A stretch of DNA of 21,677 nt, from NCBI GenBank assembly GCA_910584435.1, contig CAJUAP010000064.1, positions 1 to 21,677 of the forward strand, given 5' to 3'. This document shows positions 1-6,519 of this stretch, piece after piece (positions within the stretch are counted from its first letter, which is position 1; every line of letters starts with the position of its first letter). The translations under genes were made by a program, and so were the position numbers. Below the pieces are notes generated by a model. It did not search any database, was not told the origin of the DNA, and worked only from the letters and a program-made list of their open reading frames with translations. This stretch comes from an uncultured Acetatifactor sp. Lineage in GTDB: Bacteria > Bacillota > Clostridia > Lachnospirales > Lachnospiraceae.

Positions 1-3
1 AAA

Positions 4-77
4 TGGAAGCAAGGGGGCTCGAACCCCTGACCTTTCGCGTGTGAGGCGAACGCTCATCCCGGCTGAGCTATGCTTCC
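4..77 (-). tRNA. tRNA-Val (anticodon CAC)
   Basis: Read on the minus strand this is a 74-nt cloverleaf. The acceptor arm GGAAGCA pairs with TGCTTCC and is followed by discriminator A. The anticodon stem TTCGC/GCGAA closes the loop CTCACAC, which gives anticodon CAC for valine GUG codons. The T arm GGGGTTCGAGCCCC is present. The CCA end is not encoded (TTT follows the discriminator), so it must be added after transcription. Confidence 0.95.
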
Positions 78-86
78 ATATCTATT

Positions 87-114
87 ATTTTAACACTGTC
101 AGAAAAAAATGCAA
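87..114 (-). promoter_or_regulatory. Candidate sigma-A promoter of tRNA-Val
   Basis: On the minus strand, TTGCAT (109-114) and TAAAAT (87-92) are separated by 16 bp and end 10 bp before the tRNA 5' end. The placement suits a tRNA promoter, but the match is by eye only. Confidence 0.5.
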
Positions 115-168
115 GAGGAAAACCTAAAAAAGTTTGAAAAAATTTTTCCCATATTTTGTCTCTGCATA

Positions 169-196
169 TAAATTAGTTGAGTATATTTGCCGATAA
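169..196 (+). promoter_or_regulatory. Candidate sigma-28 (FliA/SigD) promoter of the FliD-like gene
   Basis: TAAA at 169-172 is followed after 16 bp by GCCGATAA at 189-196. GCCGATAA is the textbook -10 octamer of flagellar sigma-28 promoters. It lies about 120 bp upstream of a FliD-like gene, so element and gene function agree. A sigma-A-like pair (TTGAGT 177-182, N17, TATAAA 200-205) overlaps it, so dual use is possible. Confidence 0.65.
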
Positions 197-318
197 CAAT
201 ATAAAGTAGAACGATATGGATTGTTTGTACTGTCCTAAGAGGTTTGTTTCGCCCCTTTTGGAGGTATGTAAGAGTTAAGAAGTGTGACAGGGTGTGGAAT
301 TGAGCGGAGGTAATGAGT

Positions 319-1104
319 ATGGCTGTTAATATTCAGGCAAAACAGGATGTGTCCTTTTTGTTTTCCAGTCTGGGAAGCGGAGCTGCCAGTGTGGCAGGAA
401 GTAATTTTCTGGCGGACTATGCAAGTATCAAGAACGGAAGTTATGGCAAGCTGATGAAGGCTTATTATGGCGGTCGCGCCAGCAGTGCCGTGAAATCTGC
501 AGTAAAGAGCAGTACAGCGAAGACAAATTCTTCTAACGGGAAGACTTCGGAAGAGAATAAAGCATACTCAAAGGTACAGTCTTCGGCAGATGGATTGAAG
601 GATGCAGCGGATGCGCTGTATGCTGTCGGCTCCAAGTCCGTGTTTGCGCAGAAGGATATTACCACCAAGGATGAAAACGGTGTGGAGACCACGACGAAGG
701 GGTATGATACGGAGAAGATTTACAAGGCAGTGAATCAATTTGTGAGCAGTTATAATGCTGTCATTAAGGCCACGGACGAGGTGGAAAGCGATGCCGTTGG
801 AAGGCGTACAGGGAATATGATGAATGCCACTGCAAGCAATCTGAAGACATTGCTGGCAGTCGGAATCAGTATTAATAAGGATGGTACGCTGGATCTGGAT
901 AAAGATACCTTTATGAAGTCAGAGATGACCACAGTGAAGAGCCTGTTCAGCGGAAATGGATCCTATGGTTATCAGGTTTCTGCACAGGCATCGTTGATCA
1001 GTTATGCAGCAGGGCGTGAGACAAATAACGGAAGCTTCTACACCACAAAAGGTACATACAGTACCAATTATAGCAGTGGTAATCTGTTCAGCAGCATGCT
1101 GTAG
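319..1104 (+). CDS. FliD-like flagellar cap-related protein
   Basis: A 261-residue protein whose C-terminal half resembles the FliD C-terminal domain: an amphipathic stretch VNQFVSSYNAVIK (138-150), then VGISINKDGTLDLDKDTF (181-198) and VKSLFSGNGSYG (207-218). The middle (about 50-90) is rich in Ser, Lys and Ala and of low complexity. It has no signal peptide, as expected for a substrate of the flagellar export machinery. Full-length FliD proteins are usually much longer, so this is a short relative rather than the cap protein itself. ATG 319 is preferred over ATG 313 because GGAGG (306-310) lies 8 nt before 319 but only 2 nt before 313. The gene stands alone, with its own promoter and terminator. 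The product is probably exported or flagellum-associated; its exact role is unknown. Confidence 0.75.
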   Translation: MAVNIQAKQDVSFLFSSLGSGAASVAGSNFLADYASIKNGSYGKLMKAYYGGRASSAVKSAVKSSTAKTNSSNGKTSEENKAYSKVQSSADGLKDAADALYAVGSKSVFAQKDITTKDENGVETTTKGYDTEKIYKAVNQFVSSYNAVIKATDEVESDAVGRRTGNMMNATASNLKTLLAVGISINKDGTLDLDKDTFMKSEMTTVKSLFSGNGSYGYQVSAQASLISYAAGRETNNGSFYTTKGTYSTNYSSGNLFSSML

Positions 1105-1134
1105 AGGGATATTGTCTCAAAGTGTGGAATTGCA

Positions 1135-1174
1135 GCAGGGGTAAGGCCGGTCTGGGCTTTGCTCCTGCTTTTTT
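1135..1174 (+). terminator. Rho-independent terminator after the FliD-like gene
   Basis: A 14-bp stem, GCAGGGGTAAGGCC against GGCTTTGCTCCTGC with three G-U pairs, closes a 6-nt loop and is followed by six T residues. It begins 30 nt after the stop codon. Confidence 0.9.
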
Positions 1175-1197
1175 CAACCCATGCAGCTTTCATAAAA

Positions 1198-1223
1198 CCG
1201 CAAGGCGGCACGCCGCCTTGCGG
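1198..1223. repeat. GC-rich perfect palindrome
   Basis: CCGCAAGGCGGC and its exact reverse complement GCCGCCTTGCGG are separated by only 2 bases (AC). There is no T tract, so this is not a standard terminator. It lies 24 bp after the terminator of the FliD-like gene. A REP-like repeat or a protein-binding site is possible. Confidence 0.7.
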
Positions 1224-1381
1224 AAGCAAATTCAACTCCGCCAAGGAGTCGGCTGCACTGCTATGAGAATGCACACAAAATGCAGGTCTGCAGTCATTGC
1301 AGGGCGGCATGCCGTCTCCGGAGCACAATTATGACTTTGCGGCAGGGCAAGTCTGCACTGTTACTTAATGTTACAGATTTC

Positions 1382-1568
1382 GTAAAAGTTCAGCCATACT
1401 ATTCATAAGCCGCCGGAATGTATATTTTCACCAATAATGCCAAGTCCTTGCCGGCGACTTATTTCATGTCGGGCGTCCGCCCTATGGAAATGATTGTATC
1501 ATTTGTCTTTTGTGAGCAGACTCCCGCAGACTAATTGTACAATCGTTTCCGCATGGCTGGACTGTTAC
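1382..1568. mobile_element. MITE-like element, complete copy (187 bp)
   Basis: The terminal inverted repeats are GTAAAAGTTCAGCCAT (1382-1397) and ATGGCTGGACTGTTAC (1553-1568), pairing at 14 of 16 positions. Two internal inverted repeats follow: ATAAGCCGCCGG/CCGGCGACTTAT, and GGAAATGATTGTATCATT (about 1486-1503) with AATTGTACAATCGTTTCC (1533-1550). Near-identical flanks, CAGATTTC before (1374-1381) and CAGATTTTC after (1569-1577), look like a 7-8 bp target duplication. Its first 130 bp match 21548-21677 at 119 of 130 positions without gaps. It encodes no protein, so mobilisation would need a transposase elsewhere. Confidence 0.75.
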
Positions 1569-1598
1569 CAGATTTTCGGAAAAATTTGAAAAAAGGTA

Positions 1599-1627
1599 TT
1601 GACTTTTTTAGAAAAGTAGTTTATGAT
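1599..1627 (+). promoter_or_regulatory. Sigma-A promoter of tRNA-Leu
   Basis: TTGACT (1599-1604), a 17-bp spacer and TATGAT (1622-1627) form a strong promoter ending 11 bp before the tRNA. The MITE-like element ends 30 bp upstream of the -35 box, so the promoter core is intact. Confidence 0.85.
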
Positions 1628-1638
1628 ATATATTGTTC

Positions 1639-1722
1639 GCAGGAATGGCGGAATTGGCAGACGCGCACGGTTCAGGTCCGTGTGGTAGCAATACCATGAG
1701 AGTTCAAGTCTCTTTTCCTGCA
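1639..1722 (+). tRNA. tRNA-Leu (anticodon CAG)
   Basis: An 84-nt class II tRNA. Acceptor arm GCAGGAA pairs with TTCCTGC and is followed by discriminator A. The anticodon stem CACGG/CCGTG closes the loop TTCAGGT, giving anticodon CAG for leucine CUG codons. A long variable arm (TGGTAGCAATACCA) and the T arm GAGAGTTCAAGTCTC are present. CCA is not encoded. Confidence 0.95.
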
Positions 1723-1732
1723 TATTCAGGGA

Positions 1733-1764
1733 GAGTGTTAAGTGGATGACTTAGCACTCTTTTT
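1733..1764 (+). terminator. Rho-independent terminator of tRNA-Leu
   Basis: An 11-bp stem GAGTGTTAAGT/ACTTAGCACTC with one G-U pair and a 5-nt loop is followed by five T residues. It begins 10 nt after the tRNA end. Confidence 0.9.
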
Positions 1765-1802
1765 GCTACTATATAAGAATATTGATTGCGGAGCGTATGC
1801 CT

Positions 1803-3101
1803 ATGACCAAGAAAGAGAACAAGGTGAAAACACAGCGTGGGGATTGGTACAAGCTGGATCTGTCTGCCATTGTTTATCCTACGCTGCAGCGGAGAGATTT
1901 TTCCTCTGTGTACAGGCTTTCTGTTGTGTTGAAGGAAGAGATAAAACCTGAGGTGCTTCAACAGGCTTTGGATATGACACTGCCCAGGTTCCCCACATAT
2001 AAGGCGGCAATCCGCAAGGGACTGTTCTGGCGTTATCTGGAACCCAATGACCGTCCGGGGCCGTTTGTACAGGAAGACGTGAGAAATCCCTGCCAGCCCA
2101 TGTATTTTAAGGCAAATAATCGTTATCTGGTACGGGTTTATTATTATGGAAACAGAATCTCACTGGAGGCGCATCATAGCTTAGGAGACGGAACAGGCGG
2201 CATGTGTGTGCTGTTGACTATGACTGCAACTTATTTAAGGCTGCTGGGTGCCGGAGGAATACAGAACGGCGGATTTGTATTGGATATAGACAGCGAACCG
2301 GATGAGGAAGAATTGGAAGATGCGTATATGCGTTATGCCAATGCCAAGGTATGTCCCCCGCGGCTGGAAGAGAAGACATACCGGGTTCGTGGGACAGCGG
2401 AGCCCTTCTATACTTTGAATATTATAGACGGCATTATGTCTGTGTCGGAAGTGATGGCGGTGGCAAAGGGGTATCATGCTACAATTACGGAGTATTTGAA
2501 TGCGGTGCTCCTGTATGCGCTTCTGACGAAGCAGCGGGAGGAGCCAAGGGTTTCGCTTCGTCCGGTTAAAATTGCCATGCCGGTGAATCTCCGCCGTTTT
2601 TTCCCCTCAATTACGCTTCGGAATTTTATCACTATGATATATCCGGGAGTGGACCCAAGGCTTGGGGAATACACTTTTGAAGAGATTGTGGAGCATGTGC
2701 ATAACTATATGCGGTACCATTTAAATGAGAAATTTCTGCGGGGGGATATTACCACCAATGCTGCCACACAGCGCAATCCTTTGATCCGGGTGGTTCCTCT
2801 GTTTATTAAGGATTATGTGGTGAGGCTTTTCTATACCAGGATTCAAGACAGAAATTCCTCCGCAGGACTGACGAATATGGGTGCATTGAAGGTTCCGGAG
2901 GGGATGAGAGACTATATCCAGCGCTTTGACATTTATATGGGGCAGCCTTTTTCACGAAGAACCAATTGTGCCATTATCAGCTTTGGCGATATTTTAACCG
3001 TGAATTTTGCCAGCAGCATTATAGAAGCTGATGTGGAGCGGCATTTTTTCCGAAAGCTGGTACAGGACGGCATTCATGTAAAAATTGAGAGCAATCGTTA
3101 G
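1803..3101 (+). CDS. Condensation-like / alcohol acetyltransferase-type acyltransferase
   Basis: A protein of about 432 residues carrying HHSLGDG at 124-130. This is the HHxxxDG catalytic motif of the CoA-dependent acyltransferase superfamily (NRPS condensation domains, wax-ester synthases, PapA proteins, alcohol acetyltransferases), in which the second His acts as general base. No carrier-protein or adenylation domain is nearby, so it is unlikely to be part of a peptide synthetase. It probably transfers an acyl group from an activated donor to a hydroxyl or amine; the acceptor is unknown. The frame opens at TTG 1782. ATG 1797 and ATG 1803 are both possible, and 1803 is preferred because GGAG (1790-1793) lies 9 nt upstream. 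It is the first gene of a co-directional trio with the membrane protein at 3159 and the esterase at 4158. Confidence 0.75.
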   Translation: MTKKENKVKTQRGDWYKLDLSAIVYPTLQRRDFSSVYRLSVVLKEEIKPEVLQQALDMTLPRFPTYKAAIRKGLFWRYLEPNDRPGPFVQEDVRNPCQPMYFKANNRYLVRVYYYGNRISLEAHHSLGDGTGGMCVLLTMTATYLRLLGAGGIQNGGFVLDIDSEPDEEELEDAYMRYANAKVCPPRLEEKTYRVRGTAEPFYTLNIIDGIMSVSEVMAVAKGYHATITEYLNAVLLYALLTKQREEPRVSLRPVKIAMPVNLRRFFPSITLRNFITMIYPGVDPRLGEYTFEEIVEHVHNYMRYHLNEKFLRGDITTNAATQRNPLIRVVPLFIKDYVVRLFYTRIQDRNSSAGLTNMGALKVPEGMRDYIQRFDIYMGQPFSRRTNCAIISFGDILTVNFASSIIEADVERHFFRKLVQDGIHVKIESNR

Positions 3102-3158
3102 AAACAGTATTTCTGCTGTGTGTTGTGGGCGGCAGTCTTTGTTTCGGAAAGGTAAGAG

Positions 3159-3920
3159 ATGTCATATTGTGTAAATTGTGGTGTGGAGCTGGATGCTTCC
3201 GCAAGAGAATGTCCCCTTTGCAATACGCCGGTGCTGAATCCTGAAGATTATGGCGGATATGCGGCCCTGGCTGCGAAGCTTTCACGGATTCCAAGGGTTT
3301 CGTCCGGAAGTGGCAAGGAGACAGAAACGCCGTTCCCCAAGGAAAAGGGGCAGGTGGAGACGGTTAATCGTAAGGACCTGGGCATTTTGCTTTCCATGGT
3401 CGTATTGGCGACCGCCGCTACCTGCGGCATCTTAAATGCACTGGTATTTCGGGGCGTGCTCTGGTCGCTGACGGTGATTGGGGCATGTGTGGTTTTGTGG
3501 GTGATTATGATTCCGGCGGTGATCTATAAGGGACAGTCCATTTACGTGTCATTGTTGTATGATGGTGCGGCAGTTTCAATTTATCTGTACATGCTTGCAT
3601 ATCTGACACGCAGCAAAGGCTGGGTCTGGGGGCTGGGAATTCCGATTACGGTGCTGGTGACGGTGAGTTTGGAATTGATAACCCTGTGTATCCGTAAACT
3701 GCCCCGTTCCTTTTTGACGGTGGCCTTGTACTTGTTTACCGCCACGGGGCTTTTGTGTATGGGTCTGGAAATACTGATTGATCGTTATCTTGAGCGGGAT
3801 ATAGCGTTAAGCTGGTCTGCAGTGGTGCTGACGGTATGCGCTATTCTGGATATTACGGTAATTACCATGCTTTCCCGCAGACACTTGCGGGAAGAGATGC
3901 GCAGACGCCTGCATTTTTGA
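3159..3920 (+). CDS. Zinc-ribbon six-helix membrane protein (DUF6320-like)
   Basis: A 253-residue protein. The N-terminus has two CxxC pairs (C4/C7 and C18/C21), typical of a small zinc ribbon. A charged linker follows to about residue 72. Six hydrophobic segments come next at roughly 74-96, 100-123, 127-149, 155-178, 184-207 and 216-238, and the C-terminal tail is rich in Arg (RRHLREEMRRR). With a cytoplasmic zinc ribbon, six helices would put both ends inside. The architecture fits the DUF6320 family, which I recall beside alcohol-acetyltransferase-like genes in Clostridia; the biochemical role is not known. An AAAGG ribosome site lies upstream of ATG 3159. The gene sits 57 bp after the acyltransferase, so an operon is likely. 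Confidence 0.75.
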   Translation: MSYCVNCGVELDASARECPLCNTPVLNPEDYGGYAALAAKLSRIPRVSSGSGKETETPFPKEKGQVETVNRKDLGILLSMVVLATAATCGILNALVFRGVLWSLTVIGACVVLWVIMIPAVIYKGQSIYVSLLYDGAAVSIYLYMLAYLTRSKGWVWGLGIPITVLVTVSLELITLCIRKLPRSFLTVALYLFTATGLLCMGLEILIDRYLERDIALSWSAVVLTVCAILDITVITMLSRRHLREEMRRRLHF

Positions 3921-3991
3921 TGAAATGGAGGCGGTTGAATGCCTGGGCCATGAAGGTGCATGGAAAATCTAAGTATTGTATGGAAGAACAC

Positions 3992-4087
3992 GGTTCTTTT
4001 GGACGGGCGTGAATGAGGTGTCTGCAGAAACCAGTGTAGTAGAATGGGATCCTGAGCAGGGTTCATTCGGACGGGCGTGAGTGAGGT
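3992..4087 (+). repeat. Degenerate 28-bp direct repeat, period 68
   Basis: Two 28-bp units, 3992-4019 and 4060-4087, match at 25 of 28 positions and share GGACGGGCGTGA. Both can be read as GSFGRA followed by a stop, and the two differences within that reading are synonymous. The period is not a multiple of three, so the two readings are in different frames. The spacer otherwise shows no convincing gene and looks like the remnant of a duplicated coding end. Confidence 0.6.
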
Positions 4088-4157
4088 ACTGACAGGGAGA
4101 ACCGACGTAAATGAAACACAGAATCGTTGAAATAGAGAGTAAGGGATTATAACAAAA

Positions 4158-5075
4158 ATGGAATTGGAATTAGATAGGAAAGCCAGAAAAAATAAAAGAA
4201 ACCAGGGATTGATGCAGTTAATTAAACGTGCACATGGTCTGGTGGAAAATCCGGATATTGAAAAGCACAGGCAGTCTCAGAATCACCTGGGGGTGATTCT
4301 GGGTAATACCAGGGACATCAGATACAAAGAGATAGACATTGACGGTATGTACGGAGAGTGGGTCAGTGTGAACCGGGCGCACATGAAAAAATATGTGATT
4401 CTGCATTGCCACGGGGGCGGATACTCCACAGGAAGCAGTCTGTATGCCAGGACACTGACTTCCAAGCTGGCAGCGTCCACTTCCATGGATGTGCTGTGCT
4501 TTGACTACCGCCTGGCACCGGAGCATCCTTACCCGGCGGCTGCAGAGGATGCCATGAAGGTGTGGGATCGTTTGATGCTGTTCGGATATGGTGCAAGGGA
4601 TGTGATACTGACAGGGGATTCCGCGGGAGGGAATCTGGCGCTTTCTCTGACCTTAAAGCTGAAACAGGAAGGCAGACTTCTGCCCAGAGGGATTGTGCTG
4701 ATGTCTCCATGGACGGATCTGACTTCGTCGGGGGATTCTTTTTTGGAGAAGGCGGAAATGGATCCTGTGCTGAACAGCACATACATCGGTAGAATGGTGG
4801 AGGCTTATGCCGGGGAGCAGGAACTGAAGAATCCTTTTATCTCTCCCCTTTACGGAGATTTTGACGGATTTCCGCCTACTTATATTCAGGTAGGTGAAAA
4901 TGAGATATTGCTCAGTGACTCCATAAGGCTTCACCAGGCATTTGTGGACGCCAATGTTTCGGTGAAGATGGATGTTTTTCCGGGTATGTGGCATGTGTTT
5001 CAGATGTCCCCGGTGAAAGCGGCAAGGGACGCCATGAATCAGAATGCGGAGTTTATATATGATATCTGCCGTTAA
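4158..5075 (+). CDS. Alpha/beta hydrolase, HSL-family esterase
   Basis: A 305-residue protein with the signature of the hormone-sensitive-lipase group of esterases. The oxyanion-hole motif HGGG is at 85-88, YRLAPEHPYPAA spans 118-129, the nucleophile elbow GDSAGG at 153-158 carries Ser155, and the likely catalytic His is 279 in MWHVF. The acid should lie in VGENEILLSD (245-254), where the usual Asp may be replaced by Glu249. There is no signal peptide or membrane segment, so it is probably cytoplasmic. It would hydrolyse short or medium acyl esters; the physiological substrate is unknown. It follows the acyltransferase and membrane protein in the same direction, which suggests paired acylation and deacylation. 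The spacing to an AAGGGA site is about 11 nt, longer than usual. Confidence 0.85.
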   Translation: MELELDRKARKNKRNQGLMQLIKRAHGLVENPDIEKHRQSQNHLGVILGNTRDIRYKEIDIDGMYGEWVSVNRAHMKKYVILHCHGGGYSTGSSLYARTLTSKLAASTSMDVLCFDYRLAPEHPYPAAAEDAMKVWDRLMLFGYGARDVILTGDSAGGNLALSLTLKLKQEGRLLPRGIVLMSPWTDLTSSGDSFLEKAEMDPVLNSTYIGRMVEAYAGEQELKNPFISPLYGDFDGFPPTYIQVGENEILLSDSIRLHQAFVDANVSVKMDVFPGMWHVFQMSPVKAARDAMNQNAEFIYDICR

Positions 5076-5383
5076 AAGTGTGAGAAGAATTTCTAAGACG
5101 CCAAAGAGGGGGGGTTACACACCCTCTTAGTACGCCGTCTAAGAAATTCTACGGTTTGCGGAGCGGACTTTTCCCACACTGAAAAACGCAGGCGAGCAGA
5201 CCCGCTTTGCGCGTCCTCTGCGCTTTGTTTGTACCGAGTTCATGTATTGTTTGAGCCGCCGGGAGGCGGATTAAATTGTATCAATTTTTTGTGGTTTTGA
5301 AAAAGGAATTTGATATTGTGTGCAGAATATTAAAAATAGGAGAAAGGTTTTGCTTTTGACGTTTCGTCGGAAAAGAGGCATAC
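5076..5383. other. Gene-free interval before dgt
   Basis: This interval of 308 bases has the long inverted repeat in its first third. Two small hairpins follow: CCGCC/GGCGG near 5255-5270, and AAATTG/CAATTT around a TAT loop near 5273-5288. The last part is AT-rich and presumably carries the dgt promoter, but no -35/-10 pair with good spacing was found. An AGAGG ribosome site lies just before ATG 5384. Confidence 0.6.
5077..5180. repeat. Long nested inverted repeat after the esterase gene
   Basis: The main arms AGAATTTCTAAGACG (5086-5100) and CGTCTAAGAAATTCT (5136-5150) pair at 14 of 15 positions. They enclose a second stem, AAGAGGG (5104-5110) with CCCTCTT (5122-5128). An outer pair, AGTGTGAGAA (5077-5086) and TTCCCACACT (5171-5180), may extend the structure. 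There is no T tract, so it is not a classical terminator, though it starts two bases after the stop codon and may stabilise or end the transcript. Confidence 0.7.
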
Positions 5384-6388
5384 ATGACAATCAGAGAAAG
5401 CTTGGAACAATGGGAGAGGAATTATTTAAGTCCTTATGCAGCACATAGTACGGAGTCTAAGGGAAGGCCGAAACCGGAAGAACAGTGTGATATCCGGCCT
5501 GTGTTCCAGAGGGATCGGGACAGAATTATACACTGCAGGGCTTTTCGGAGGCTGAAGGATAAGACACAGGTCTTCCTGTCGCCGGAAGGGGATCAATACC
5601 GTACCAGATTAACCCACACATTGGAGGTATCTCAGAATGCCCGGACCATTGCAAAGGCCCTGAGGCTCAATGAAGAGCTGGTGGAGGCAATTGCTTTGGG
5701 GCATGACCTGGGGCACACTCCTTTCGGCCATGCCGGGGAGAGGGCGCTGAACAGTGTCTGTCCCCTGGGGTTTGAACACCATCATCAGAGTGTGCGGGTG
5801 GTAGACCGATTGGAGAAGAATGGCCGGGGACTGAATCTGACCTATGAGGTACGCGACGGTATTCTGAATCATCAGACCACAGGGACGCCTCATACACTGG
5901 AAGGAAAGATTGTAAGATTGTCTGACAAGATAGCTTACATTCACCACGATATGGACGATGCAGTGCGGGCGGGTATCCTGAAGGAGAGTGATGTACCAAA
6001 GGAAGTCAGAGAGGTCATAGGCGATACATCGGGAAAACGTCTGGATATTTTTATTCATGATATTGTGACTGCCAGCATGGGAAAAAATGATATTGTGATG
6101 TCGGAGCCTGTGGAGGCGGCCATGAAGCAGATGAGGCAGTTCATGTCCGACAATGTGTATCATAATCCTGTAGCAAAGAGTGAGGAAGGCAAAGCAGTTC
6201 AGCTGATGGAAACTTTGTACCAGCATTTTATGAAGCATACGGATGAACTGCCGGCGGAGTTTCTGCTGCTTTTGTCGGAAGGTGATACAAAAGAGCAGGT
6301 GGTGTGTGATTATGTAGGGTCCATGACAGATCGGTTTGCCATTGCCATGTACGAAAGTATTTATATACCAAAGTGCTGGTCTATCTGA
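5384..6388 (+). CDS. dgt: Deoxyguanosinetriphosphate triphosphohydrolase-like protein
   Basis: A 334-residue HD-superfamily enzyme. The metal-binding set is visible: His78 in LTHTLEV, His107-Asp108 in GHDLGHTPFGH, and Asp181 in LSDKIAYIHHD. The N-terminal RDRDRIIHCRAFRRLKDKTQ (43-62) is also typical of dNTPases. Members remove triphosphate from dNTPs to give deoxynucleosides, which controls the dNTP pool; exact substrate preference cannot be read from sequence. The length and the ending (YVGSMTDRFA...YIPKCW) fit a complete Firmicutes-type protein. AGAGG precedes ATG 5384 by 5 nt. Its position directly before dnaG and rpoD is common in Clostridia and links nucleotide supply with replication and transcription. 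Confidence 0.9.
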   Translation: MTIRESLEQWERNYLSPYAAHSTESKGRPKPEEQCDIRPVFQRDRDRIIHCRAFRRLKDKTQVFLSPEGDQYRTRLTHTLEVSQNARTIAKALRLNEELVEAIALGHDLGHTPFGHAGERALNSVCPLGFEHHHQSVRVVDRLEKNGRGLNLTYEVRDGILNHQTTGTPHTLEGKIVRLSDKIAYIHHDMDDAVRAGILKESDVPKEVREVIGDTSGKRLDIFIHDIVTASMGKNDIVMSEPVEAAMKQMRQFMSDNVYHNPVAKSEEGKAVQLMETLYQHFMKHTDELPAEFLLLLSEGDTKEQVVCDYVGSMTDRFAIAMYESIYIPKCWSI

Positions 6389-6519
6389 GATGCAGGATGG
6401 ATCAGGTGAAGGCTTGAATACCTGAAACGGAATGTTTTTATTGAATTTTGAGATGCTGCAGGAGCTGGAATGGAAGAAATTTCCGGCAGCATATTTGTAT
6501 AAAGAACGAAGGAGCAGCA

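Larger units (their letters stand above)
1105..1638. other. Gene-free interval between the FliD-like gene and tRNA-Leu
   Basis: This interval of 534 bases has no convincing gene. It holds the terminator at 1135-1174, a GC-rich 26-bp palindrome at 1198-1223, the MITE-like element at 1382-1568 and the tRNA-Leu promoter at 1599-1627. Nothing specific was recognised between 1224 and 1381. Confidence 0.8.

Noticed and set aside
241..275. GGAGG followed by ATG TAA in the leader of the FliD-like gene
   Set aside because: The site is only one base from the ATG and the frame has a single codon, so it is not a credible leader peptide.
5195..5235. Terminator after the esterase gene at the GCGC/GCGC repeats
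   Set aside because: The stem is only 4 bp and the following T run is interrupted.
5225..5300. Loose similarity to the MITE-like element (TTCATGT, CCGCC, ATTGTATCA in the same order)
   Set aside because: The shared words are 5-9 bases long, with different spacing and no terminal repeats. This is too weak to call a diverged copy.
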